DNA of 64,000 bases, from contig NZ_KV917369.1 in NCBI RefSeq assembly GCF_002019595.1, positions 778,458 through 842,457 on the forward strand. Direction: 5' to 3'. Under the pieces are notes generated by a model, which was not told the DNA's origin, did no database searches, and was given only the letters and a program-made list of their open reading frames with translations. Shown here piece after piece: positions 26,937 to 35,961 of the stretch (position 1 is its first letter; each line of letters begins with the position of its first letter). This DNA is from Priestia abyssalis. Lineage in GTDB: Bacteria; Bacillota; Bacilli; Bacillales; Bacillaceae_H. The position numbers and the translations under genes were made by a program.

Positions 26937-29900
26937 AAAGAAGTTATTTTTTTATTGTTCTATTTGCCATTCTCGCCCTATTAACAGGTCCTTTTCTCCT
27001 GTGGCAGCTAAAGCCGGACAAACAACTGGATATGCTCATTATTGATAAAACAGTGCCCGATGAGACATATCGGGAGCATAATGGACTGATGTGGCTGCTG
27101 AATCATGAGAAATATAAAAAAGGAAACGGCAAGGGGTATAGCTTGTCAACTGACTATGAAGGCGTCAAGCCCGCAGGCAACAATACGTATCGGGCAGATG
27201 ATGTGGTGAAGTCTCTTGAAAAGCCGCACGACGTCATTTATTTGGCGGACACATATGGTATATATGAAGCGGATGTCGAAAAAGAGACAGATGGGAGACG
27301 CTCTGACCAATTGTATGGCGGGTTATCATCAGAAGAAGCCGATGCAATATTTTCTGCTCTATTAAAACAGGGAGGAACATTTATCGCCGAGTTCAACTCA
27401 TTTGCCAACCCGACAAATGAAGATGTTCGTACTAAAATGTATGATATGCTCAATTTAACATGGACGGGTTGGATTGGAAGAGTGTTCACTGATCTGCAAA
27501 GCGGAGAAGTGCCTGTTTGGGTAAAAGACCGCTACCGTCAGCAGTATGATCAAGAATGGACCTTCAAAGGAGGAGGACTCATTTTCGTCAACGAGCAAGA
27601 TCATATTCTTGTTATTCCGGATAAGCAAATTGAAAAAGAGATGACTGTCAAACTAACGAAACAAGGAAAAGAACGGTGGAAGAAAGCGAATGATTCCCCT
27701 TATCAATATTGGTTTGATGTCGTCAAGGCGAATCAAGAAAATGAAATTTTGGCCCGCTATGAATTTCAGGTGAATCAGGAAGCGAAACAGCTGCTTGAAA
27801 GCTATGGCATTCCTGTAACATTCCCTGCCATTGTCCACCATCAAAACCGACAATTTCAAACATACTATTTTGCCGGTGACTATGCGGATCAGGCAGAGCT
27901 TCCAGGCATTTACCAAACAGTCGGATTTACGTCGCTGAAGAAGCTGCGGCTTGATTCGAAAAATCAAGAGGATCGTTTTTATTGGGACACATATGTGCCG
28001 GTCATGAGAGACATTTTAGCCTCTAAATATGAGCCTTCATCTTCCGTCGAAGTCGAGACAATGAATAAAGATGGCATGACCTTTAACGGAAAAGCGGGAA
28101 AAGACTATCTGCAAATCTATCAAAATGGTAAATGGGAAGACATTCTCATAAAAGGGGTGAACATGGGAATTGCCAAGCCTGGTCATTTTTCAGGGGAAAC
28201 AGCCATTACGAAAACAGAATATTTGCGCTGGTTCCAAAAAATCGGAGAGATGAATGCGAATGCGATTCGTGTCTACACGCTCCATCCTCCTCATTTTTAC
28301 GAGGCGCTCTACGAATATAACGAAACGGCTGATAAACCGTTGTATGTATTTCACGGTGTTTGGGTGACAGAAGAAAAGCTTGTTAAGACAGAGAATGCCT
28401 TTTCTAATGAAGTGATGGAGGACTTTAGCGGTGAGATCAAGCGGATCATTGATGCTGTGCACGGCAATGCCGAGGTTGCCAAAATTCCAGGCCATGCAGG
28501 CGGGACGTATACAGCTGATATTTCCAAGTATGTCCTCGGCTGGCTGATCGGGATCGAGTGGGATCCGACAGCGGTATTAGAAACGAATCGAAAAAATGCG
28601 CAAATCGGGGAGTATAACGGGCGTTACATCTATACGAGGCAAGCCAATCCATTTGAGCATTGGCTGGCAACTCATATGGATGAACTCGCCGTGTATGAAG
28701 CCGATAAGTATAAGTGGCAGCGCCCCATCAGCTTTGTGAACTGGCCGACAACGGACTTACTGGAACATCCGAGTGAACCGTTAGAAAAAGAAGACATAGT
28801 GTCCATTGATCCGAACCGCATTTATACGACGGACTCATTTTATCCCGGAGTGTTTGCTTCCTATCATTTTTACCCGTATTATCCAGATTTCTTAAATTAT
28901 GAATCGAAGTACGTGAACTACGAGGATCATGAAGGAAAGAAAAACAATTATGCTGGATATTTGCATGATATGAAAAAGGAACACCGCATGCCGCTGCTTG
29001 TAGCGGAGTTCGGCGTCCCCGCTTCAAGGGGATTGACGCATAAAAACGTATATGGAATGGATCAAGGGATGCATTCGGAGCAAGAGCAGGGAAAAATCAA
29101 CGCCAAGCTGTTTCGTTCCATCGTAGAGGAGGACATGGCAGGAGGCCTCATGTTCACATGGCAGGATGAGTGGTTTAAACGAACATGGAACACGATGGAT
29201 TATGATAATCCGGACCGCCGCCCGTTTTGGTCGAATATGCAGACGAATGAGCAGCATTTCGGTTTGTTAAGCTTTGACCCTGGCAAATTCCATTCGCCCA
29301 TCTATGTGGACGGCCAGCCGTTTGACTGGGAAAAGCTTGATGACAAAAACGTTTATAAACAAAAGGGTACAGCCGGAAAGTTGGAACAACTGGAAATGAC
29401 GAGTGATGCTGCTTATGTGTACATGAAAATCGATTACCGAGGTAAAATCAAAGCAGGACAGCTAAACACAGACATTTTGCTCGACACTATTTCAGGACAG
29501 GGGCAGTCTTCCTTACCGGGCGGCGACTCATTCAAGTTCGATCCAGAAATTGATTTTGTCATCCAGTTAAGAGGGAAGGATGACTCACAGGTTGTCATAG
29601 ACAGTTATTATGACAATTTCTACTATCAGTATGGTCACGTATTGAAATTAATTGAGCACCAGTCGTATACTTCCAAGAAAAACAATGGCAAGTATCACCC
29701 GATTCGTCTTGCATTGAATAAAGGCTTTGACCTTCCTAATGGAAAAACGGTCCCATTTGATGCGTATGAAACGGGGAAACTTACATTTGGCAACGGAAAC
29801 CCAAAGCTTCCGGAATTTAATTCCCTGGCGGATGTTCAAGTGAACGAAGAAGAAGGTTTCGTTGAACTGCGTGTGCCATGGTTGCTTCTCAATGTAAAGG

Positions 29901-30187
29901 ATCCAAGTTTACATGAAGTAATGGGAGACCTCTGGAAAAGCGGCCTTAAAAGCCAGCATTACACAAGCAGCTTTCATGCTGCTGTCATTCACTATGAAGG
30001 AACAGATTCGGGACAAACATCGATACAGGATACAATGCCGGCTGCACAAAACGGCTATTTGCCGCTTGGCCAAATGTATCAATACAAGTGGAAGGCATGG
30101 GAAGAGCCGGTCTACCATGAGCGTTTGAAGGAATCCTATTACACGGTCCAAAAACTGTATCGAGATACCGTATTAAAAAATAAATAA
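26933..30187 (+). CDS. Large membrane-anchored TIM-barrel glycosidase-like protein
   Basis: 1084 residues from GTG 26933 (AGGAGG 6 nt upstream; overlaps the previous stop). One N-terminal membrane segment (YFFIVLFAILALLTGPFLL) places the bulk outside the cell. Residues ~40-360 are a first domain (LADTYGIYEADV). At ~420-720 is a GH2/GH5-like barrel: GVNMGIAKPG, NAIRVYTLHPPHFYEALYEY, GWLIGIEWDP (Glu542) and LLVAEFGVPASRG (Glu692), a 150-residue acid/base-nucleophile spacing. A beta-rich domain (~790-1050) follows, with YMKIDYRGKI and VPWLLLNVKDP. It probably trims or modifies the polymer made by the adjacent GT2. I do not recognise a named family. Confidence 0.7.
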   Translation: MKRSYFFIVLFAILALLTGPFLLWQLKPDKQLDMLIIDKTVPDETYREHNGLMWLLNHEKYKKGNGKGYSLSTDYEGVKPAGNNTYRADDVVKSLEKPHDVIYLADTYGIYEADVEKETDGRRSDQLYGGLSSEEADAIFSALLKQGGTFIAEFNSFANPTNEDVRTKMYDMLNLTWTGWIGRVFTDLQSGEVPVWVKDRYRQQYDQEWTFKGGGLIFVNEQDHILVIPDKQIEKEMTVKLTKQGKERWKKANDSPYQYWFDVVKANQENEILARYEFQVNQEAKQLLESYGIPVTFPAIVHHQNRQFQTYYFAGDYADQAELPGIYQTVGFTSLKKLRLDSKNQEDRFYWDTYVPVMRDILASKYEPSSSVEVETMNKDGMTFNGKAGKDYLQIYQNGKWEDILIKGVNMGIAKPGHFSGETAITKTEYLRWFQKIGEMNANAIRVYTLHPPHFYEALYEYNETADKPLYVFHGVWVTEEKLVKTENAFSNEVMEDFSGEIKRIIDAVHGNAEVAKIPGHAGGTYTADISKYVLGWLIGIEWDPTAVLETNRKNAQIGEYNGRYIYTRQANPFEHWLATHMDELAVYEADKYKWQRPISFVNWPTTDLLEHPSEPLEKEDIVSIDPNRIYTTDSFYPGVFASYHFYPYYPDFLNYESKYVNYEDHEGKKNNYAGYLHDMKKEHRMPLLVAEFGVPASRGLTHKNVYGMDQGMHSEQEQGKINAKLFRSIVEEDMAGGLMFTWQDEWFKRTWNTMDYDNPDRRPFWSNMQTNEQHFGLLSFDPGKFHSPIYVDGQPFDWEKLDDKNVYKQKGTAGKLEQLEMTSDAAYVYMKIDYRGKIKAGQLNTDILLDTISGQGQSSLPGGDSFKFDPEIDFVIQLRGKDDSQVVIDSYYDNFYYQYGHVLKLIEHQSYTSKKNNGKYHPIRLALNKGFDLPNGKTVPFDAYETGKLTFGNGNPKLPEFNSLADVQVNEEEGFVELRVPWLLLNVKDPSLHEVMGDLWKSGLKSQHYTSSFHAAVIHYEGTDSGQTSIQDTMPAAQNGYLPLGQMYQYKWKAWEEPVYHERLKESYYTVQKLYRDTVLKNK

Positions 30188-30233
30188 ACTAATCTCATGA
30201 TAAGTCATGAAGGAAAAACGAAGGAGAACCAGA

Positions 30234-30602
30234 ATGACAAAACGGCTTTTATTGGCAGAAGATGAAGAAGTGCTGCGTATGCTGGTAGTGGATACGTTAG
30301 AAGATGAAGGCTATGAAATTGATGAAGCTTGTGATGGAGAAGAAGCGTATGAATTAATCGAGCAGAATAACTATGATTTAGTCATCATCGATTATATGAT
30401 GCCTCGAATGACAGGCTTGGAAGTCATTGAAAAAGTCCGGCAGCATCCCGAAAGAAAAGAGACAAAGATTTTGATGCTTTCGGCCAAGAGCCAAAAGGTG
30501 GACCAAGACCGGGTATTGCTGGCAGGGGCAGACCACTTTATTTCAAAACCGTTCAGTCCTCTTTATTTAGTAGAAAAAATAGGGGAGATATTAGGTGAAT
30601 AG
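30234..30602 (+). CDS. Single-domain response regulator (CheY-like)
   Basis: 122 residues from ATG 30234 with AAGGAG upstream. A complete receiver domain and nothing else: acidic pocket LLAEDEE, phospho-acceptor Asp53 in VIIDYMMPRMTG, Ser in MLSAKS and Lys in FISKPF. With no output domain it likely shuttles phosphate between the hybrid kinase encoded directly after it (8-bp overlap) and the HPt domain of the first operon gene. Confidence 0.88.
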   Translation: MTKRLLLAEDEEVLRMLVVDTLEDEGYEIDEACDGEEAYELIEQNNYDLVIIDYMMPRMTGLEVIEKVRQHPERKETKILMLSAKSQKVDQDRVLLAGADHFISKPFSPLYLVEKIGEILGE

Positions 30603-33471
30603 ACAAATTAATAAGAGCTTCGTAGGGAAATCCATTTGGATGGGTGTCGCCTTTATTGTGATATTAGTAGCGGGGATATCCGTATTGCGCGGTTATCAGC
30701 TTCACATTAAGGATGAATATGATCAAAAGCTCTCCCATATTTCTACCCATAAAGCGATGCTGTTTAATATTGAGCAGATCGCCGATAGTGCTTTATTTGA
30801 GGGGAGAGGTTACTTAGCTTTTGGCAAAGACCCATTTATAGCTCAAGTCAATGAACAGGAGCGAAGGCTGGAAGATGAATTGAAATTATTTTTCAATCAT
30901 ATCGATACAACCGATGAACAACAGCTTTACAATGAATTTCAGGCGTTTAAGCAATGGTACTTTGATGATGCTTTTCCTAAAGTAGTCCAATATAAAAAAG
31001 AAAAGAACGAAGCGGCGATTGACAAGGTAGCCGATGATGAGGGAGGAACAGACAAAGTCAATAGTTTTCTTGCATTGCTTGAAGAAGAAAATAAAAAACT
31101 TCAGTTAAAATATGAGCAAACGTTAAGTGAAAAAGAAAAGAAGACCACGTTTGCCCAAACGATGTTCTTTTTATTTTTGGGTATGATGGTACTGGTGCTG
31201 CTGGCTTTGTTTACTGCTGTCATCCGTCAAGTAATTTTGCCGTTAAAAGGCTTGGCGTTTACAGCTTCCCAAATAAGCCATGGAGCGTATATCGATTCAT
31301 TGGATTATACGAAAAGGGATGATGAGATCGGGGCATTATCCCGTTCTCTCGAGAAAATGATTCAAGATTTGCAGCAGAATGAGCAAGAGCTCATGGCGCA
31401 AAATGAAGAGCTTTTGGCCCAGCAAGACGAATTGAATGAACAGCAGGATAAGTTGCAGCAAGCCTTTGCCAAAACAAAAGAAAACGAGGAGGCTCTTCTT
31501 CGCCGTAACCAATTTATCCGTGCGCTTGCGAATACGCTCAATAAATGCGAGCTGCTGGGTAATGTGATGGATAGCATGGTGCATTTTACGAAGGCGACAA
31601 AAGGCATCATTGTGCTCATGGATGAAGGAAAGAGTTATGCGAGTCATGGGCTGGTCGAAAAAGAAGAACATCAATTTTTACAGTCGCTGGATGAAAGCAG
31701 CATTATCGCCAAGCTGCAAACGTCGATGAAGCCATATATGATCAAAAGAGAGAGCTCATCAAGCGAGCGAGGATATGTAACCGATCCCTACTATTATTAT
31801 GATTTGATTCTTCCGATTGTCCATGATGACAAGGAACTGCTGGCCGTCATTATGGTGAGCCGTTCAGGAGAGGGCTTTGCGGAAAAAGAAATCGAAGAAT
31901 ATACAGGCTTTTGCCAGCAAATTTCCCTTTCTCTGGAGAAGCTTCATATGTATGAGGAAGCAGAGAATAGTCGTCAAACCGTCCAAGATATTTTGAACAC
32001 GATTCATGAAGGGATTCAATTGTTTGATGAAGAGGGAAGAATTTTGCTTGTGAATGAAACGCTTTGCGATATGATGGGAGAAGAGAGCGAAGCCCTCTTG
32101 CAAAAGTCGTCGGATGACTGGGTGGAACTTATACAAGAAAAAGTCGAAGAGCCGGAAGGGTTAATCGAGTTTATTCGAAAAGCCATTCACCAACAGCCTC
32201 AAGAAGCATCATATATTTTTAAATTGAGAAACGGGTCCACGCAAATTATTCAGCTGTACCCTGAAACGCTGCATAGGGAGGACCACAAATTCGGAACCAT
32301 TTTTGTCTATCGGGATATTACGAAGCAATATGAAGTCGATCAGATGAAATCAGAGTTTGTGAGCACGGTCAGCCATGAATTGAGAACACCGCTCTCCAGT
32401 GTGTTAGGATTTACAGAACTGATGCTTAATAAAGAGCTTCCGCCTCAAAGGCAGCGGAAATATTTAATGACGATCTCGCAGGAAGCATCGCGCCTAACTG
32501 CGCTCATCAATGATTTTCTTGACGTACAGCGAATGGAATCTGGAAAGCAAACGTACAATAAAAACTATTATTCTATTCAAAACGTTGTGGAAGATGTCCT
32601 GACGATGAACAAAATCAATACGAATATCCATGATTTCATTGTTGATGTTCAAACAAAAAAATTAACGATATTAGGTGATAAAGATAAGCTGTCACAGGTA
32701 TTTAATAATTTGTTGAGCAACGCGGTTAAATACTCGCCGAATGGCGGAAAGATCATTGTAAGAATAAGAGAAGAGCAGTCACATTTAAAAGTAGATGTAA
32801 TAGATGAAGGGTTGGGCATTCCGGAAGAGAGCATTTCCCATTTGTTCACTAAATTCTATCGAATTGATAACACGGACCGTCGAAAAATCGGCGGTACGGG
32901 TCTAGGTCTTGCTATTGTCAAAGAAATCGTCAAGGCACACGATGGAGATATCCATGTACAGTCACAGTTTGGGCATGGAAGTACGTTTACGGTTAGCTTC
33001 CCGCTTGTTGAAGATGTATCCATGATTCCTCAAGTTGATTCGACTGACAGGGAATATAAGGCCCATGTCGTCATCATTGAAGACGATCGCAGCCTCGCAA
33101 ACCTGCTTTATGAAGAATTAAAAGATAATGACTTCCATGTGGGCCATTTTACTGATGGAGAAACAGCTGTCTCGGCCATTATAGAGCAGCTCCCTGATGC
33201 AGTCGTCGTTGATATTTTGCTTGATAACAGCATAGATGGCTGGGCTGTCATTAAAAAGCTCAAGGAAAATTCGAAGACAGAAAAAATCCCGATTTTCATT
33301 TCGACGGCCCTGGATGAACAGGAAAAAGGGCAACATTTAGGGGCAGACGGTTATTTAGTGAAGCCGTATCAGCCGAGCAAGCTGTCCAATCATATTTTAC
33401 AAGTGTTATTGGAAAACGAACGAAAAGGCCAAATCATGGTTCCGAATCCTGAGAAAAACGAGAGTGAATAA
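30595..33471 (+). CDS. Hybrid sensor histidine kinase
   Basis: 958 residues from GTG 30595, overlapping the receiver gene. Layout: TM1 (~11-30), an extracellular CHASE3/four-helix-like sensor (~35-180), TM2 (~188-210), HAMP and a Gln/Glu-rich coiled coil (~215-300), GAF-like (~310-455), PAS (~462-575), HisKA with His594 in VSHELRTPLSSVLGF, HATPase (NLLSNAVKYSP, DEGLGIPEE, GGTGLGLAIVKEI), and a C-terminal receiver with Asp873. It senses an unknown envelope or oxidative signal and feeds the operon's receiver/HPt proteins. Ends the operon before a strong hairpin terminator. Confidence 0.9.
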   Translation: MNRQINKSFVGKSIWMGVAFIVILVAGISVLRGYQLHIKDEYDQKLSHISTHKAMLFNIEQIADSALFEGRGYLAFGKDPFIAQVNEQERRLEDELKLFFNHIDTTDEQQLYNEFQAFKQWYFDDAFPKVVQYKKEKNEAAIDKVADDEGGTDKVNSFLALLEEENKKLQLKYEQTLSEKEKKTTFAQTMFFLFLGMMVLVLLALFTAVIRQVILPLKGLAFTASQISHGAYIDSLDYTKRDDEIGALSRSLEKMIQDLQQNEQELMAQNEELLAQQDELNEQQDKLQQAFAKTKENEEALLRRNQFIRALANTLNKCELLGNVMDSMVHFTKATKGIIVLMDEGKSYASHGLVEKEEHQFLQSLDESSIIAKLQTSMKPYMIKRESSSSERGYVTDPYYYYDLILPIVHDDKELLAVIMVSRSGEGFAEKEIEEYTGFCQQISLSLEKLHMYEEAENSRQTVQDILNTIHEGIQLFDEEGRILLVNETLCDMMGEESEALLQKSSDDWVELIQEKVEEPEGLIEFIRKAIHQQPQEASYIFKLRNGSTQIIQLYPETLHREDHKFGTIFVYRDITKQYEVDQMKSEFVSTVSHELRTPLSSVLGFTELMLNKELPPQRQRKYLMTISQEASRLTALINDFLDVQRMESGKQTYNKNYYSIQNVVEDVLTMNKINTNIHDFIVDVQTKKLTILGDKDKLSQVFNNLLSNAVKYSPNGGKIIVRIREEQSHLKVDVIDEGLGIPEESISHLFTKFYRIDNTDRRKIGGTGLGLAIVKEIVKAHDGDIHVQSQFGHGSTFTVSFPLVEDVSMIPQVDSTDREYKAHVVIIEDDRSLANLLYEELKDNDFHVGHFTDGETAVSAIIEQLPDAVVVDILLDNSIDGWAVIKKLKENSKTEKIPIFISTALDEQEKGQHLGADGYLVKPYQPSKLSNHILQVLLENERKGQIMVPNPEKNESE

Positions 33472-33540
33472 AGAAAGGGTCAAAATACCTTTGCCTTTTC
33501 ATAGAAACGTAAACTTTCAATCGGTGAAGAATCTTATATA

Positions 33541-33591
33541 CAATAAATAAGGAGGCCCGGATGTTCTTTATCCGGGCCTCCTTATTTATTG
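33541..33591. terminator. Bidirectional hairpin terminator after the kinase gene
   Basis: 22-bp perfect arms (33541-33562 with 33570-33591) built on AAGGAGGCCCGGAT around a 7-nt loop, flanked by TTATTTATT on the 3' side and AATAAATAA on the 5' side. Confidence 0.8.
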
Positions 33592-33617
33592 TGCATATTG
33601 GAAAACTACTATATTAT
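33589..33617 (+). promoter_or_regulatory. Promoter of the SLH hydrolase gene
   Basis: -35 TTGTGC (33589-33594), 17-bp spacer, -10 TATTAT (33612-33617), about 45 bp before the GTG start. The -35 is embedded in the right arm of the preceding terminator. Confidence 0.5.
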
Positions 33618-33663
33618 TAAAAGTGTAAAATATTTCCTTGTTTTAGAGATAGGGGAGAAAAAA

Positions 33664-35625
33664 GTGAAAAAACAAAAGAAATGGAAGAAAGTTGGACCGG
33701 TTGTACTGGCAGCTGCTATTGGGACAAGCGGTGTCATGATGCCTGCAGCAAACGATTTAATGGTACAGGCGGAAGAACCGGCCAACACCATTGCGCCGAT
33801 GAATTTCGAACAAGTGGCAAGTACATTTATGACAGCGGTTTCGAAAGAAAATTGGGAAGGGGCATATGCCCTATTAAATGAAACTCTTAAAAAGCAGGTT
33901 CCTGCTGAAATGCTGCCGAACATTTGGCAGGCGAAAACGGCTCCTTTTGGGAAACTGGGAAAACAATTGTCAATCAAGCGGAAAACGAATAGTATTCATA
34001 CGAATGTCGTCATGACCTATGAAGGAGAACTATCTCCGGTAGAGATCACGATTAATTTTGACAAGGACGGTTATATCGACGATTTTTATCTTCCTTTCTA
34101 TTATACGCCTGCAAGCCAGTATAAGGAGCCTTCATATGAAAAGAAAGAGAATTACGTGGAAAAAGATGTGAAGATTGGAGAAGGGGATTTTGCCCTGCCT
34201 GGCACGTTAACATTGCCAAAGGGAGAGGGACCATTCCCGGCAGTCGTTCTCGTTCATGGATCAGGTCCGAATGATCAAGATGAAGCCCTTTATTCCACGA
34301 AGCCATTTCGCGATATCGCCGTCGGCCTGGCGAACGAAGGCATTGCGGTGCTGAGATATGAGAAGGTAACTCGGGAGCATCATATTAAAACAGCAATGAA
34401 TCAAAAGCTTAGTATTGAAGGAGAAACGATTAATGATGCGATCAAGGCAATTGAACGGCTGAACACGGTCCCCGAAGTGAATCAAGATGAGCTCTATGTA
34501 TTGGGACACAGCCAGGGAGGATACGCGCTTCCCCGCATTTTACAAGCCGATAAAAGCAGACAAATTGCCGGGGGAATTGTCGTCGCAGGACCGAGCGGCA
34601 AATTTCAGGACTTGATGCTATGGCAGCAGCAACAGGCAGTGGAAAGGGCGCAGAAACAGGGTTTGCCTGCTGAACAGGTAGAAGCGTTAAAAGCGAATCT
34701 CGCATTTTGGGAACAGCAAATTGCCCTTATTAACAATCCGTCTTATTCAAAAGAGAATATTCCGAAAGAGTTTCAGATAGGGAACGGTTATTGGTGGTAT
34801 GAGCTGCGTGACTATGTACCGGCACAATTGGCTGCATCCCAAGATGTCCCTCTTTTTATTATGCAGGGGGAGAAAGACTTGCAAGTGCCTCCGTCCCAGC
34901 TGAAAAATTGGGAAGAGGCATTATCCGAGCGCGAAAATGTTACATACAAACTGTACCCTAACTTAATCCATTTGCTTGTCGACTATGAAGGAGAGCCGAA
35001 TTTTTCCGAATATGCCATCCCAGCGAACGTACCGGAAGGCTTTATCGGAGATCTTGCAAATTGGATAAAAGGGGAAAAAACACCAAGTCTAGAAGATGCG
35101 ATGTTTTCAGACGTTTCCCCGTCTTACTGGGCTTTCAGAGAAATCCAGCAAATCGCTTCACAAGGCTATGTGAACGGTTATCCTGATGGAACATTCCAGC
35201 CAAACAAACAGGTGACAAGAGGACAAGCCGCCAAGATTGTGGCCAATGCACTTGGCTTCAAGGAAGACAAGGTGACAGACGAAACGGTGTTTACCGACTT
35301 GCCGGCTAAGCATGAATTCCTGCTGTATGTACGTTTTTTAAAACAGCAAGGAATCCTGTCGGGATATGAGGACGGTACCTTCAAGCCGAATGAGCCGTTA
35401 ACCCGAGCCCAAATGGCAAAATTATTATCAACGGCCTTCAAATTGAAAGGCCATCCGACAAAGCCATTCAAAGATATTAAAGCCGGCCATTGGGCTGCCG
35501 AGTATATCGATGCCCTGGCGGCGAATGGAATCACGACCGGAAAACCGGATGGCACATTCGCTCCGAACGAACATGTGACAAGAGCGCAGGCCGCTGCCTT
35601 TTTATATCGGGTGCTTCAAAAATAA
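33664..35625 (+). CDS. SLH-anchored secreted alpha/beta hydrolase
   Basis: 653 residues from GTG 33664 (AGGGGAG upstream). The signal peptide ends ~VQAEE. An NTF2/DUF3887-like domain spans ~45-140 (FEQVASTFMTAVSKENWEGAYALL). The alpha/beta hydrolase at ~155-460 has Ser283 in GHSQGG, a probable Asp405 (GEKDLQVP) and His436 (NLIHLL), and VLVHGSGPNDQD as oxyanion loop. Three S-layer homology domains (~478-653) carry YVNGYPDGTFQPN, ILSGYEDGTFKPN and ITTGKPDGTFAPN. SLH domains bind pyruvylated wall polymer, so it is a cell-surface esterase/peptidase-like enzyme. Substrate unknown; own promoter and terminator. Confidence 0.88.
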   Translation: MKKQKKWKKVGPVVLAAAIGTSGVMMPAANDLMVQAEEPANTIAPMNFEQVASTFMTAVSKENWEGAYALLNETLKKQVPAEMLPNIWQAKTAPFGKLGKQLSIKRKTNSIHTNVVMTYEGELSPVEITINFDKDGYIDDFYLPFYYTPASQYKEPSYEKKENYVEKDVKIGEGDFALPGTLTLPKGEGPFPAVVLVHGSGPNDQDEALYSTKPFRDIAVGLANEGIAVLRYEKVTREHHIKTAMNQKLSIEGETINDAIKAIERLNTVPEVNQDELYVLGHSQGGYALPRILQADKSRQIAGGIVVAGPSGKFQDLMLWQQQQAVERAQKQGLPAEQVEALKANLAFWEQQIALINNPSYSKENIPKEFQIGNGYWWYELRDYVPAQLAASQDVPLFIMQGEKDLQVPPSQLKNWEEALSERENVTYKLYPNLIHLLVDYEGEPNFSEYAIPANVPEGFIGDLANWIKGEKTPSLEDAMFSDVSPSYWAFREIQQIASQGYVNGYPDGTFQPNKQVTRGQAAKIVANALGFKEDKVTDETVFTDLPAKHEFLLYVRFLKQQGILSGYEDGTFKPNEPLTRAQMAKLLSTAFKLKGHPTKPFKDIKAGHWAAEYIDALAANGITTGKPDGTFAPNEHVTRAQAAAFLYRVLQK

Positions 35626-35642
35626 GCGTACAGCATGTACAT

Positions 35643-35680
35643 AGAAAACGCCAAACGTAAACGGGTTGGCGTTTTCTTAT
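35643..35680 (+). terminator. Rho-independent terminator after the hydrolase gene
   Basis: AGAAAACGCCAA / TTGGCGTTTTCT (35643-35654, 35665-35676), then TATGG. Confidence 0.8.
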
Positions 35681-35858
35681 GGAGCAATGCCTGCTTTTCG
35701 TTTTATAAATATCTTTGAAAATAGCAAATAAAAATTAAACAATATCTAAAGTTTGGGAAAAAGCATCTGTTCACTCAACGCATTTTAAATATTTTGAATA
35801 TTTTTATAGTAAATGTATAGACGCACTACTTTCAATGTATATAATAATAACTACGAAT

Positions 35859-35877
35859 ATTTTGTAAACGCTTAATA
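35859..35877 (+). promoter_or_regulatory. Partial cre-like site before the YesM-type kinase
   Basis: TTTTGTAAACGCTTAATA keeps the left half and centre of the cre consensus but not the final CA. It resembles the full sites at 38977 and 46424. The rest of 35681-35961 shows no gene. Confidence 0.35.
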
Positions 35878-35961
35878 AATTTACAGTTGTTACATAAGTA
35901 GTAAGTATAAAGAAATAGAATAAAGGCATTAGTGTAAAAGTGCTGCCAAAAGGTGAGGGCC

